Positions 18,504-27,381 of a stretch of 64,000 nucleotides of DNA are shown here, piece by piece. The DNA is from Arthrobacter agilis (GTDB taxonomy: Bacteria > Actinomycetota > Actinomycetes > Actinomycetales > Micrococcaceae): assembly GCF_006494655.1 (NCBI RefSeq), contig NZ_VHIM01000007.1:124001-188000 (forward strand), read 5' to 3'. Each line of letters begins with the position of its first letter. Positions within the stretch are counted from its first letter, which is position 1. The position numbers and the translations under genes are program-made. The notes beneath the pieces were generated by a model. That model searched no databases, was not told the origin of the DNA, and saw only the letters and a list, made by a program, of their open reading frames with translations.

Positions 18504-20477
18504 ATGGGACTCTTGGAGACGATCCACGGCCCACAGGACCTGAGCAAGTTGAGCGAGGGCCAACTGACGGCGCTCGCGCAGGAGATCCGGACCTTCCTGG
18601 TCAGCAACGTGTCGCGCACCGGCGGGCACCTCGGCCCCAATCTCGGGGTGGTCGAACTGACGCTCGGCATCCACCGCATCTTCGACTCCCCGCGCGACAG
18701 CATCATCTTCGACACCGGCCACCAGTCCTACGTGCACAAGCTCGTGACCGGACGCCAGGACTTCAGCACGCTCCGGCAGCAGGGTGGCCTGTCCGGCTAC
18801 CCCTCGCGCGCCGAGTCGGTGCACGACGTCGTCGAGAGCTCCCACGCCTCCTCCTCCCTGTCCTGGGCGGACGGTATCTCCCGCGCGCGCGTGCTGGGCG
18901 GCGAGGGCGAGCGCTACACCGTGGTCCTCGTGGGCGACGGCGCCCTGACGGGCGGCATGGCCTGGGAGGCCCTCAACAACATCGCCGCCGACAAGCGCCG
19001 GCGCGTGGTGATCGTGGTCAACGACAACGGCCGGTCCTACGCCCCGACCATCGGCGGCGTCGCGGACTATCTCGCCTCGCTGCGTCCCACCCTCGATTCC
19101 GTCCGTACCCACCGGGTGTACGAGCGCACTCTCGACTGGGTGAAACTTCGCATGCAGAACGGCGGTCCGGCGGGCGAGTTCAGCTATAAGAGCCTCCACG
19201 CCATGAAGAAGGGCATCAAGGACTGGTGGGCCCCGCAGGGACTCTTCGAGGACCTCGGCATGAAGTACGTGGGCCCCGTGGACGGGCACGACCAGGCCGC
19301 CGTCGAGCAGGCGCTCCAGCTCGCCAAGAAGTACGAGGGCCCGGTGATCGTGCACGCCATCACCGAGAAGGGCCACGGGTATGCCCCCGCACGCGCCCAC
19401 GAGGCGGACCAGTTCCACGCCGTCGGGATCATCGATCCCGAGACCGGCGAACCCGTCGACGCCGCCGGCCACCAGTCCTGGACCTCGGTGTTCGCCGACG
19501 AGATCGCCGACATCGCGGACGAACGCCCCGACATCGTGGGTATCACCGGGGCGATGCTGATCCCTGTGGGGCTGCACCGCTTTGCCGCGCGCCATCCCGA
19601 TCGCGTGTTCGACGTCGGTATCGCGGAGCAGCACGCCCTCACCAGCGCGGCCGGTATGGCCTTCGGCGGCCTCCACCCGGTCATCGCCCTGTATGCGACG
19701 TTCCTGAACCGGGCCTTCGACCAGCTGCTCATGGACGTGGCGCTGCACAGGGCCGGCGTCACGGTAGTCCTGGACCGCTCGGGCGTGACCGGTCCCGACG
19801 GCGCGAGCCACCACGGCATGTGGGACCTCGCCATGCTGCAGGCCGTTCCCGGCCTCCACCTCGCGGCGCCCCGGGACGCCTCGCGACTGCGCGAGGAGCT
19901 CCGCGAGGCCGTCGCCATCTCCGACGCGCCCAGCGTGGTCCGCTATTCCAAGGGGTCGGTGGGCGCCGAGGTCGAGGCCGTCGAGCGGCTGGACGACGGC
20001 GTGGACGTGCTCTCGCGACGTCCGGCGGGTTCACGCCAGAACGACGTCCTGATCGTCAGCGTCGGGGCCATGAGCGAACTGGCGCTCGATGTGTCCAACC
20101 GGCTCGGCGCCCAGGGCATCAGCTCGACGGTCATCGACCCGCGCTGGCTCCTGCCGGTGTGCCGCTCCGTGATCGATCTGGCTGCCGACCACCGCATCGT
20201 GATCGTCATCGAGGACGGCGTCCGTGCCGGCGGCGTGGGCTCGCGTATCCGCCAGGAGATGCGGTCCGCCGGTGTGGACACAGCGCTCAACGAGGTGGGC
20301 CTGCCCGTCGAGTTCCTCGACCACGGATCCCGCAAGCAGGTGCTCGAACGCGTGGGACTCACGGCCCAGCAGATCACGCACGACGTCGTCGCGCAGGTGC
20401 TGGGCACGAAGGTGCCGGTGGCCCGGCCCCTTCCCGGTGACCGCGAGCCCGCGACGGGGCAGCTGCCCCAACAGTAG
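18504..20477 (+). CDS. dxs: 1-deoxy-D-xylulose-5-phosphate synthase
   Basis: A thiamine diphosphate enzyme that condenses pyruvate and glyceraldehyde 3-phosphate, the first step of the MEP isoprenoid pathway. It has 657 residues, the normal length. The ThDP-binding motif starts [16 protein letters not shown], the N-terminal histidine is in GHQSYVHK, the central transketolase domain has [16 protein letters not shown] with the catalytic Glu, and the C-terminal domain ends near [24 protein letters not shown] lies 6 nt before the ATG. The enzyme's cofactor links it to the TPP-controlled thiamine gene 4 kb downstream. Confidence 0.96.
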   Translation: MGLLETIHGPQDLSKLSEGQLTALAQEIRTFLVSNVSRTGGHLGPNLGVVELTLGIHRIFDSPRDSIIFDTGHQSYVHKLVTGRQDFSTLRQQGGLSGYPSRAESVHDVVESSHASSSLSWADGISRARVLGGEGERYTVVLVGDGALTGGMAWEALNNIAADKRRRVVIVVNDNGRSYAPTIGGVADYLASLRPTLDSVRTHRVYERTLDWVKLRMQNGGPAGEFSYKSLHAMKKGIKDWWAPQGLFEDLGMKYVGPVDGHDQAAVEQALQLAKKYEGPVIVHAITEKGHGYAPARAHEADQFHAVGIIDPETGEPVDAAGHQSWTSVFADEIADIADERPDIVGITGAMLIPVGLHRFAARHPDRVFDVGIAEQHALTSAAGMAFGGLHPVIALYATFLNRAFDQLLMDVALHRAGVTVVLDRSGVTGPDGASHHGMWDLAMLQAVPGLHLAAPRDASRLREELREAVAISDAPSVVRYSKGSVGAEVEAVERLDDGVDVLSRRPAGSRQNDVLIVSVGAMSELALDVSNRLGAQGISSTVIDPRWLLPVCRSVIDLAADHRIVIVIEDGVRAGGVGSRIRQEMRSAGVDTALNEVGLPVEFLDHGSRKQVLERVGLTAQQITHDVVAQVLGTKVPVARPLPGDREPATGQLPQQ

Positions 20478-20988
20478 GCTCCCGACGGGTGCGTCGGGGC
20501 CGGCGGTCGCGAGGTCCGGCCGCCCCGCCCGGAGGGGCACGCGGTCCTGGGAGGCCCGAGGCGGCAGGACCCCGCCCGCTGCCGCTCAGGACCCCGCCCG
20601 CCGCCGCGCCGGGACCCTCCGGCCCGCGCCTGAGGGCCCCTCCGAGGGCTCGTGTGAGACAATGACGAAGGCTGGCGCGGGAACCACATTCCTTCGCCGG
20701 TCCAGTGACAGGCTTCCGTTCCGCGAGCGATGCTTCCGTCCCACCGAGTCCGCCACGTCGGCGGGAGGTGGCGGAATCCGCTGGCGGGAACCACCGTCCG
20801 CAAGGGCGGCAGAGGTGGAAAAGCGCCACTGGTCTCCGTGTGATTCCGCACCCACTTGACGGTGTGACCTCGGAGGACACGACAACGACTTCCGGTCAGC
20901 CGCCGGGCGAAGGCCCGCGGCCGACCGACATACCGCCCTGAGGGCGCTGGAATGTGGCCGGTGCCGCAGGGGCTTGGAGCAAGTACCC
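20478..20988 (+). promoter_or_regulatory. dxs-rne intergenic region and long RNase E 5' leader
   Basis: 511 bp without a credible gene. GGCCGG and CCGGCC at about 20501-20524 form a GC hairpin that may end dxs transcription. TGTGAGACAAT at about 20650-20660 looks like an extended -10 promoter, which would give an rne leader of about 320 nt. That leader can fold into strong hairpins, for example CGGGC/GCCCG closed by a GAAG loop at about 20905-20918 and CGCCC/GGGCG just before 20948. RNase E genes are often autoregulated through their leader; that role here is inference. Confidence 0.45.
20565..20607. repeat. Two tandem 21-bp copies, 22-bp period
   Basis: CAGGACCCCGCCCGCTGCCGC at 20565-20585 recurs at 20587-20607 with one T to C change. 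Only two copies are present, in the gap between dxs and the presumed rne promoter. No known function. Confidence 0.7.
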
Positions 20989-23900
20989 ATGGATCAGTCG
21001 GAACAGCAGGCAAACGAACAGGCAGCAACGGCAGAGGCCGCAGCGACGCCGGAGGCGCCTGCAGGGCAGGAACCGCAGGCGGCGCCGGCGAAAGCCCCAC
21101 GGAAGCGCCGCACCGCGAGTGCGCCGGCCGGTGCACCTCCCGCCCCGGAGCCGGCGTCCGACGAGGCGGCCGCCCCGGTCCGCAAGCGGGCGAGCAGGGC
21201 CCGGAAGCCCGTCGCGACCGGGGGAGCGGCGGCCGGCGATGCTGCCGCCTCCGATGACACGGCCGGGTCGGCGTCATCTCCCGCAGCCGACGTCGCACCG
21301 GCTGCGCCCCCCGTGCCGGAGACCCTTGCGGCTCCGCCGGCCCGGGCGCCGCGCTCCCGTCGCCGTGCGGCCACGGCCGAGGCCGGACCCGCAGCCGCTG
21401 CGCCGAACAGCCCGGACGCACCCCGGCCCGACGACGCCGACGCAGCGGGCACCACCCCTGCCGCATCGACCCGGGGCTCGGTCGAGACCGTGGTCGTGCC
21501 GGACGCGCCGGCCAAGGCGCCGCGTTCGCGCCGGCGCGCCGCATCATCGGAAGCCGGCCCGGCGCGTGCCGACGCAACGAGCCCGGCCGGAACGACGCCG
21601 ATCGAGCCCGATCGGTCCACTGACTCCGACGCATTCAAGGGTGCCACCGGTTCCATCGGAAGCCCGCAGACCTCCGATGACGCCCCCGACGCCGCAGACA
21701 CCCCGGCCGGATCCGCCCCGGCGGCCGGCGAGGACGGCACGGCAGAAGCCCCCTCCGAGGAGAAGCCCGCACGCGCACGCCGTACGCCCCGGAGTCGGAG
21801 CCGGCGTGCCTCGGAGCCGGCGGCCGCGGACACCCCGACCGTGGGTGCCCAGACCGCGGACACCCCGGCCACGGACACCCCGACCGGAGCGAACGGGACC
21901 CCCGTAGGGGACGCAGGCGCCGGGTCCACCGAACCGGCGGCGGCTGCTGCTGCCGAGCCGGCCACGGCGTCGACGGAGGACGCGTCGACGGCCGAGGAGC
22001 AGGCGAGCGACCGGTTCGACCCGTTCGCCGTGCCCGAATCACCGCTCTCGCTCCTGTTCCACGCGCCCGACCTGACCACCGCGACCGTTCCGGCTGTGAA
22101 GATCGCGCCGCCCGTCGAGGACGGCGACGAGGACGAGGCGGAGGAGTCGGGCCGCCGGTCCCGCCGCAGCCGGCGCGGACGCAGCCGCAAGGGTGGCGCT
22201 GCCGACCAGGAAGCATCGGACGGTACCGGCCGCCAGGAGCCGGAGGCGACGGAGGACAGTGATTCCTCCGGCCCCGAGGACACGACCAATGTCACCTCCC
22301 GCCGCCGTCGCCGTCGCCGTCGCGGTGACCAGGACCTGGAACTGACGGGAGGCGAGGACGACGATCCGCCCAACACCGTCACGCGCGTCCGTGCTCCCCG
22401 CCAGTCCGCCGAACCGGTGTCAGACCGCGTCACCAGCGTCCGCGGGTCCACGCGCCTCGAGGCGAAGAAGCAGCGCCGTCGGGAGTCCCGCGACACGGGC
22501 AGGCGCCGCCAGGTCATCACCGAGGCGGAGTTCCTCGCGCGTCGCGAGTCCGTCGACCGCCAGATGATCGTGCGCCAGAGCGACGACCGCATCCAGATCG
22601 GCGTCCTCGAGGACGGGATCCTCGCCGAGCACTTCGTCTCCCGCACCCAGCAGGATTCGCTCATCGGCAACGTGTACGTCGGCAAGGTGCAGAACGTGCT
22701 GCCCAGCATGGAGGCCGCCTTCGTCGACATCGGCCGTGGGCGCAATGCCGTGCTCTACGCCGGTGAGGTCAACTGGGACGCGGCGGGCCTCGACGGTCAG
22801 CCGCGCCGCATCGAGCTCGCCCTCAAGTCCGGCGATCCGGTCCTGGTCCAGGTCACCAAGGACCCCGTGGGACACAAGGGCGCGCGCCTCACCAGCCAGA
22901 TCTCGCTGCCGGGCCGTTACCTCGTGTACGTGCCGGGCGGCTCCATGACCGGCATCTCCCGCAAGCTGCCCGACGTCGAACGCAACCGGCTCAAGCGCAT
23001 CCTCAAAGACCGCCTGCCGGAGAACGCCGGCGTGATCGTCCGCACGGCCGCCGAGGGCGCCAGCGAGGAAGAGCTGACGCACGACATCAACCGCCTGCGC
23101 GCGCAGTGGGAGGAGATCGAGCGCAAGTCCGGCTCGACCAAGACCCTTGCACCGGAACTCCTGTACGGCGAGCCGGACCTCACCATCAAGGTGGTCCGCG
23201 ACGTCTTCAACGAGGACTTCTCCAAGCTCGTCGTCTCCGGCGAGGAGGCCTGGGACACCATCGAGGCCTACGTCATGTACGTGGCACCCGACCTGGTGGG
23301 CCGGCTCGAGAAGTGGGCGGGTGAGGAGGACATCTTCACCGCGTCACGCATCGACGAGCAGATCTCCAAGGCTCTCGAGCGGAAGGTCTTCCTGCCGTCG
23401 GGCGGCTCGCTGGTGATCGACCGCACGGAGGCCATGACCGTGGTCGACGTCAACACCGGCAAGTTCACCGGCAGCGGCGGCAACCTTGAGGAGACCGTTA
23501 CGAAGAACAACCTCGAGGCCGCGGAGGAGGTCGTGCGCCAGCTCCGCCTTCGCGACATCGGCGGAATCATCGTGATCGACTTCATCGACATGGTGCTCGA
23601 GGCCAACCGCGATCTCGTGCTGCGTCGCCTCGTGGAGTGCCTCGGCCGCGACCGCACGAAGCACCAGGTCGCCGAGGTGACCTCGCTCGGACTCGTCCAG
23701 ATGACGCGCAAGCGCATGGGCACGGGCCTGCTCGAGGTGTTCGGCGAGGACTGCGAGCACTGTGCAGGACGCGGTGTCGTGACGCACATGGAGCCCGTGG
23801 AGCACCGCCGCGCCGCCCCCGTCCCGGACCAGCAGCAGTCGCGTCAGGACCGGATGTCCCGGAGCGAGCGCAAGCGCAATCGCGGTGGGCGGGGAGGCCA

Positions 23901-24531
23901 GCAGCAGGACGATGTCGTGACAGCCCCTCCCGCCCCTGTCGCCGACAGTCCGGAACGAGCGGCGAAGGCAGAGGCTGCCCGGGCGGCCCTCGCGAGCATC
24001 GCCGCGGCCACGCACCATGCGCACGAGGAAGCAGCCCAGTACCCGGCCCCCGAGCCCGAGCCCGAGGTCGAGGTGACGGAGGCCGTGCTCACCATCAACG
24101 GTGAGACGGTGACGCTGCCGCGGTCCGAGGCGCGTCGGCAGCGCGCCGTGGTGGCGCCCGAAGCGCCGGCGACCCGGCTGACACTCGACAGCCTCAGTGA
24201 GGCCTTCAACCGGAAGCCCGACGCCGGGCCGGGCGACGCCGAGCAGGGCGAGTCCGCGGGGGCGCCCGCATCCGGTTCGGAGGCGGCTCCCGTCCCGGAG
24301 ACCGCTGCAGCGACCGCGCAGGCCCCGGCCCGCCGCTCCCGTCCCCGCCGCGTGGCCCGGAGCGCCCAGGGCGCTGCGGACACCAGCATCGAGACGCAGG
24401 CCGTGGATCCGGCCGTCGAACCGTCCGGGACGCGGCACGTGGCGCGTTCCCAGCCCCCGGCGCGCACTCCTGCGGCGTCGGCCGCAGAGCCGCTGATCTT
24501 CGGCGTCGGGGTTCCGGCCTCGGAGCTGTAG
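20989..24531 (+). CDS. rne: Ribonuclease E/G
   Basis: Endoribonuclease for rRNA, tRNA and mRNA processing; scaffold of the RNA degradosome. The protein has 1180 residues, with the catalytic core in the middle as in other actinobacteria. The first 515 or so residues are disordered, Ala/Pro-rich with Arg blocks. The S1 domain follows (GNVYVGKVQNVLPSMEAAFVD), then the DNase-I-like core with metal-binding Asp in TVVDVNTGKF and IVIDFIDM, and the Zn-link CEHCAGRG. The C-terminal 255 residues are again low-complexity. The ATG at 20989 has GGAG 9 nt upstream; an in-frame TTG 15 nt earlier is less likely. A strong terminator follows the stop. Confidence 0.94.
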   Translation: MDQSEQQANEQAATAEAAATPEAPAGQEPQAAPAKAPRKRRTASAPAGAPPAPEPASDEAAAPVRKRASRARKPVATGGAAAGDAAASDDTAGSASSPAADVAPAAPPVPETLAAPPARAPRSRRRAATAEAGPAAAAPNSPDAPRPDDADAAGTTPAASTRGSVETVVVPDAPAKAPRSRRRAASSEAGPARADATSPAGTTPIEPDRSTDSDAFKGATGSIGSPQTSDDAPDAADTPAGSAPAAGEDGTAEAPSEEKPARARRTPRSRSRRASEPAAADTPTVGAQTADTPATDTPTGANGTPVGDAGAGSTEPAAAAAAEPATASTEDASTAEEQASDRFDPFAVPESPLSLLFHAPDLTTATVPAVKIAPPVEDGDEDEAEESGRRSRRSRRGRSRKGGAADQEASDGTGRQEPEATEDSDSSGPEDTTNVTSRRRRRRRRGDQDLELTGGEDDDPPNTVTRVRAPRQSAEPVSDRVTSVRGSTRLEAKKQRRRESRDTGRRRQVITEAEFLARRESVDRQMIVRQSDDRIQIGVLEDGILAEHFVSRTQQDSLIGNVYVGKVQNVLPSMEAAFVDIGRGRNAVLYAGEVNWDAAGLDGQPRRIELALKSGDPVLVQVTKDPVGHKGARLTSQISLPGRYLVYVPGGSMTGISRKLPDVERNRLKRILKDRLPENAGVIVRTAAEGASEEELTHDINRLRAQWEEIERKSGSTKTLAPELLYGEPDLTIKVVRDVFNEDFSKLVVSGEEAWDTIEAYVMYVAPDLVGRLEKWAGEEDIFTASRIDEQISKALERKVFLPSGGSLVIDRTEAMTVVDVNTGKFTGSGGNLEETVTKNNLEAAEEVVRQLRLRDIGGIIVIDFIDMVLEANRDLVLRRLVECLGRDRTKHQVAEVTSLGLVQMTRKRMGTGLLEVFGEDCEHCAGRGVVTHMEPVEHRRAAPVPDQQQSRQDRMSRSERKRNRGGRGGQQQDDVVTAPPAPVADSPERAAKAEAARAALASIAAATHHAHEEAAQYPAPEPEPEVEVTEAVLTINGETVTLPRSEARRQRAVVAPEAPATRLTLDSLSEAFNRKPDAGPGDAEQGESAGAPASGSEAAPVPETAAATAQAPARRSRPRRVARSAQGAADTSIETQAVDPAVEPSGTRHVARSQPPARTPAASAAEPLIFGVGVPASEL

Positions 24532-24568
24532 CAGCGCCTGCCGGTCCGTCCCGCACGGAAGGGCATCA

Positions 24569-24606
24569 GGGGGTCGGGGTCCGCAGGGATCCCGGCCCCC
24601 TTTCCG
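24569..24606 (+). terminator. Intrinsic terminator after rne
   Basis: A 14-bp stem (24569-24582 with 24587-24600, two G-U pairs) closed by a GCAG loop and followed by TTT then CCGTTCC. It lies 38 nt after the rne stop and ahead of the riboswitch promoter, separating the two units. Confidence 0.85.
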
Positions 24607-24718
24607 TTCCCACCTTTCCGTTCCCTTTTCCTGCCCGGCCGGTCGCGCCGTCGTCCGCGTGACGGCGGCAGGTCCACGGGGTAGGTCCCGGGTAGATCCA
24701 CAGGCAGCTCCCCTGCGC

Positions 24719-24724
24719 TAGGCT
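24719..24724 (+). promoter_or_regulatory. -10 element for the TPP riboswitch transcript
   Basis: TAGGCT fits TANNNT and lies just upstream of the aptamer, giving a start near 24731 at the first base pairs of the riboswitch. Confidence 0.5.
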
Positions 24725-24734
24725 GGGGCGGGAC

Positions 24735-24822
24735 ACGGGGTGCCCTGCCGGATGCAGGGCTGAGATCACACCCGTCGAACCTGATCTAGCGGGCGCTCTG
24801 CGCCCGGGCCTAGCGGAGGGAT
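24735..24822 (+). promoter_or_regulatory. TPP riboswitch (THI element)
   Basis: All conserved THI-box blocks are present in order: CGGGGTGCCC, GGGCTGAGAT, ACCCGTCGAACCTGATCTAG, a variable GC hairpin (GGGCGC..GCGCCC), and the closing AGCGGAGGGA. Binding of thiamine diphosphate stabilises the aptamer. Its last block, GGAGGG at 24815-24820, is also the only Shine-Dalgarno sequence for the thiD-tenA gene, so ligand binding would hide the ribosome site. No separate terminator lies between aptamer and gene, which favours translational control. Confidence 0.93.
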
Positions 24823-24829
24823 GTCATCC

Positions 24830-26413
24830 ATGGAAGCCGTCCGAGCAGCAGCGAGCAGGGGCTCCGCCGTCCCGAACATCCTCAGCATCGCGGGTTCCGA
24901 CCCGAGCGGCGGGGCCGGTATCCAGGCGGATATCAAGAGCATCAGCGCGAACGGGGGATACGCCCTCGCGGTCGTGACCGCCCTGACCGCCCAGAACACG
25001 CGCGGTGTCACGGGCGTCCACACCCCGCCCATCGACTTCCTGCGCCAGCAGCTCGACGCGGTGGCGCAGGACATCGTCCTCGATGCCGTGAAGATCGGCA
25101 TGCTCGGCAGCGCCGACGTGGCCCGGTGCATCGGGTCGTGGCTGGAGCAGGTCCGTCCGGCGGTGGTCGTCCTCGACCCCGTCATGGTCGCCACGAGCGG
25201 TGCGCGGTTGCTCGACGACGACGCCGTGCGCGCGGTGCTCGACCTGGCGGCGAGAGCCTCGCTCGTCACCCCGAACATCCCGGAGCTCGCCGTCCTCGTC
25301 GGCGCCGAGCCCGCCGCGTCCTGGCAGGAGGCGCTGCACCAGGGCCGGGAGCTCGCCGGGCGGCTGGGAACGGCCGTGCTCGTCAAGGGCGGGCACCTGC
25401 CCGTACCGCGATGCCCGGATGCGCTGATTCTGCCGGCCGACGGGCGAGGAGACTTCCCGGACGCGCTCGTGTTCGACGGCCGCCGCGTGGCGACGATGAA
25501 CACGCACGGCACGGGCTGCTCGCTCTCGTCCGCCATCGCGACGCGCCGCGCCGTGACAGGTGACTGGGGAGCCGCCGTCCGGGAGGCGAAGGCATGGCTG
25601 GAGGGGGCGCTCGCCTCCTCGGACCTCCTCCGGGTGGGGCAGGGGAGCGGTCCAGTCCACCATTTCCACGGTCTGCCCGAGGCCCGCCACCATCGGCTCT
25701 TCACCGATCTCGCCTGGCATGACACCGCGGACATCCGGCGCGAGATCCTGGATCTCCCGTTCGTCACGGCACTGACCGACGGCGTGCTGCCTGCCGCGGA
25801 CTTCGTCTTCTACCTGCAGCAGGACGCCCTCTATCTGCGGGAGTACTCGGGAATCCTGGCGCGCGCAGCCGCCCTGGCGCCCACGGAGTCCGAACAACTG
25901 TTCTGGCTCCGGTGTGCCACCTCCTGCCTGGAGACGGAAGCGGAGCTGCACCGCTCGTGGCTGGACGTGGAGACCGGCGCGCGGTCGGGCGAGGGCGGTC
26001 CGGGGCCCGTGACCCGCGCCTACTGCGACCACCTCGCAGCGACGTCGGCCAGGGGCTCCTATGCGGTACTCGTGGCGGCAGTCCTGCCGTGCTTCTGGCT
26101 CTACGCGACCGTGGGGGACTACGTACGCGAGCACGTGCTGCAGGAGGGCTCGGCCGAGCAGGCGGCGCACCCCTACGGCGCATGGATCGCGACGTATGCC
26201 GACCCGGCGTTCGCGGCGGCCACCGCGGAGGCACGGCGCATCGCCGACCGCGCGCACCGGGAGGGATCGTCGGCCGAGCGGGATGCGATGCTGGCGGCGT
26301 TCCGCTGGTCGGCCGCCTACGAATGCGACTTCTTCGACGCGCCCCGCGCACGGCGCGGCCACGCCGCGCCGCCACAGGGTGCTGATTTGCGGGAAGACGC
26401 CGTTCTGCCGTAA
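24830..26413 (+). CDS. thiD: ThiD-TenA fusion: HMP(-P) kinase and aminopyrimidine aminohydrolase
   Basis: A 527-residue bifunctional thiamine enzyme. Residues about 14-275 are ThiD, phosphorylating hydroxymethylpyrimidine twice; motifs are AGSDPSGGAGIQADIK, DPVMVATSGARL and THGTGCSLSSAI. Residues about 295-510 are TenA (thiaminase II), which salvages pyrimidine from degraded thiamine; it has the catalytic Cys in VLPCFWLYATVG and the acidic residue near YECDFFDA. The ATG at 24830 lies 9 nt from GGAGGG; the ATG at 24821 would touch it and is less likely. The TPP riboswitch controls it. The last codon and stop overlap the rplU promoter. Confidence 0.92.
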   Translation: MEAVRAAASRGSAVPNILSIAGSDPSGGAGIQADIKSISANGGYALAVVTALTAQNTRGVTGVHTPPIDFLRQQLDAVAQDIVLDAVKIGMLGSADVARCIGSWLEQVRPAVVVLDPVMVATSGARLLDDDAVRAVLDLAARASLVTPNIPELAVLVGAEPAASWQEALHQGRELAGRLGTAVLVKGGHLPVPRCPDALILPADGRGDFPDALVFDGRRVATMNTHGTGCSLSSAIATRRAVTGDWGAAVREAKAWLEGALASSDLLRVGQGSGPVHHFHGLPEARHHRLFTDLAWHDTADIRREILDLPFVTALTDGVLPAADFVFYLQQDALYLREYSGILARAAALAPTESEQLFWLRCATSCLETEAELHRSWLDVETGARSGEGGPGPVTRAYCDHLAATSARGSYAVLVAAVLPCFWLYATVGDYVREHVLQEGSAEQAAHPYGAWIATYADPAFAAATAEARRIADRAHREGSSAERDAMLAAFRWSAAYECDFFDAPRARRGHAAPPQGADLREDAVLP

Positions 26414-26629
26414 TCTGGACCCTCGGTGCATCCGCCTGTAGAACGGCATGTCCGGCGGACAATCGTACGGGGTAGACCCGGAGGGGTTCCGCCAGGCGAC
26501 GGCAGCCCCAGGGCAGCAGCGTCGAGGACGCACAGAGCGGATGAGGCACGAGAGACTGTTCACAGTCCGCCGAGACGCACCCGAGTTTTTTCATCAGAAG
26601 TCAGATTGTCGAGAGAAGTGAGTTCCCAA
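26387..26629 (+). promoter_or_regulatory. rplU promoter and about 207-nt leader
   Basis: TTGCGG at 26387-26392, an 18-nt spacer and TAATCT at 26411-26416 form a good housekeeping promoter; its first three -10 bases are the TAA stop of thiD-tenA. The leader holds the hairpin GACTG-TTCA-CAGTC (about 26556-26569) and a T6 run near 26586. Ribosomal L21 leaders in other phyla are feedback elements; here that role is inference. Confidence 0.55.
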
Positions 26630-26938
26630 GTGGTGTACGCGATTGTCCGCGCAGGCGGCCGCCAAGAAAAGGTTTCTGTAGGAGACCTCGTTACCCTTGA
26701 CCGCGTCACCGGTCAGGCCGGAAGCACGTTCAAGCTTCCCGCCCTCCTTCTGGTGGACGGCGCCAAGATCACCTCCGCAGCGGAGGACCTCGCGAAGGTC
26801 TCCGTCACCGCCGAGATCATCGAGAATCTTCGTGGACCGAAGATCGTCATCCAGAAGTTCAAGAACAAGACCGGCTACAAGAAGCGCCAGGGTCACCGTT
26901 CGGAACTGACCCGCGTCAAGATCACGGGCATCGCCTAG
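26630..26938 (+). CDS. rplU: 50S ribosomal protein bL21
   Basis: A 102-residue ribosomal protein that binds 23S rRNA in the large subunit. The sequence begins (M)[18 protein letters not shown] and has the usual C-terminal RNA-binding part [15 protein letters not shown] with LTRVKITGI. The start is a GTG at 26630 (two GTG codons in a row), matching the normal start of the family; the long open frame upstream is leader. It is followed 56 nt later by rpmA, the conserved partner. Confidence 0.97.
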   Translation: MVYAIVRAGGRQEKVSVGDLVTLDRVTGQAGSTFKLPALLLVDGAKITSAAEDLAKVSVTAEIIENLRGPKIVIQKFKNKTGYKKRQGHRSELTRVKITGIA

Positions 26939-26994
26939 TCCTTCGGGCTAGCGATCTCCTCACGTAGACACTTCAGCGAAGGCAGGCATACCCC

Positions 26995-27255
26995 ATGGCA
27001 CATAAGAAGGGCGCAAGCTCAACTCGTAACGGCCGCGACTCGAACGCCCAGTACCTCGGCGTCAAGCGCTTCGGCGGCCAGGTCGTCAAGGCCGGCGAGA
27101 TCATCGTCCGCCAGCGCGGCACCCACTTCCACCCGGGCGCCAATGTCGGCCGCGGCGGCGACGACACCCTGTTCGCGCTCGAGGCCGGTGCCGTCGAGTT
27201 CGGCACGCGCCGCGGACGCAAGGTCGTCAACATCGTAGGAGCCGCAGCAGAGTAA
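26995..27255 (+). CDS. rpmA: 50S ribosomal protein bL27
   Basis: An 86-residue protein of the peptidyl-transferase centre region. It begins directly [16 protein letters not shown], without the cleavable N-terminal extension seen in Firmicutes, and includes [21 protein letters not shown]. It shares the rplU transcript and is closed by the terminator at 27296. Confidence 0.97.
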   Translation: MAHKKGASSTRNGRDSNAQYLGVKRFGGQVVKAGEIIVRQRGTHFHPGANVGRGGDDTLFALEAGAVEFGTRRGRKVVNIVGAAAE

Positions 27256-27269
27256 TCTGCGCAGCTCGC

Positions 27270-27333
27270 GTGCATGTCCCATGCACCAGCACTCGGGTGG
27301 GGTGAGCCGCTACGGCTCGCCCCACCTTCTTTT
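27270..27333 (+). terminator. rplU-rpmA terminator with preceding perfect hairpin
   Basis: The terminator is a 13-bp stem, GGTGGGGTGAGCC with GGCTCGCCCCACC (27296-27326, one G-U pair, 5-nt loop), followed by TTCTTTT. Just upstream, GTGCATG-TCC-CATGCAC (27270-27286) is a perfect short hairpin in the 3' untranslated region that could protect the mRNA end (inference). Confidence 0.9.
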
Positions 27334-27341
27334 AAGCCGGT

Positions 27342-27347
27342 TAGACT
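27342..27347 (+). promoter_or_regulatory. -10 element for obgE
   Basis: TAGACT, identical to the -10 boxes before proA and tRNA-Ala. It gives a leader of about 28 nt that contains AAGGAG (27370-27375), 6 nt before the GTG start. Confidence 0.6.
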
Positions 27348-27381
27348 CGGCACAGTGAAGTATTTGTAGAAGGAGACCCAC

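Noticed and set aside
20565-20607. CRISPR-like repeat
   Set aside because: Only two copies with practically no spacer, and no cas gene in the window.
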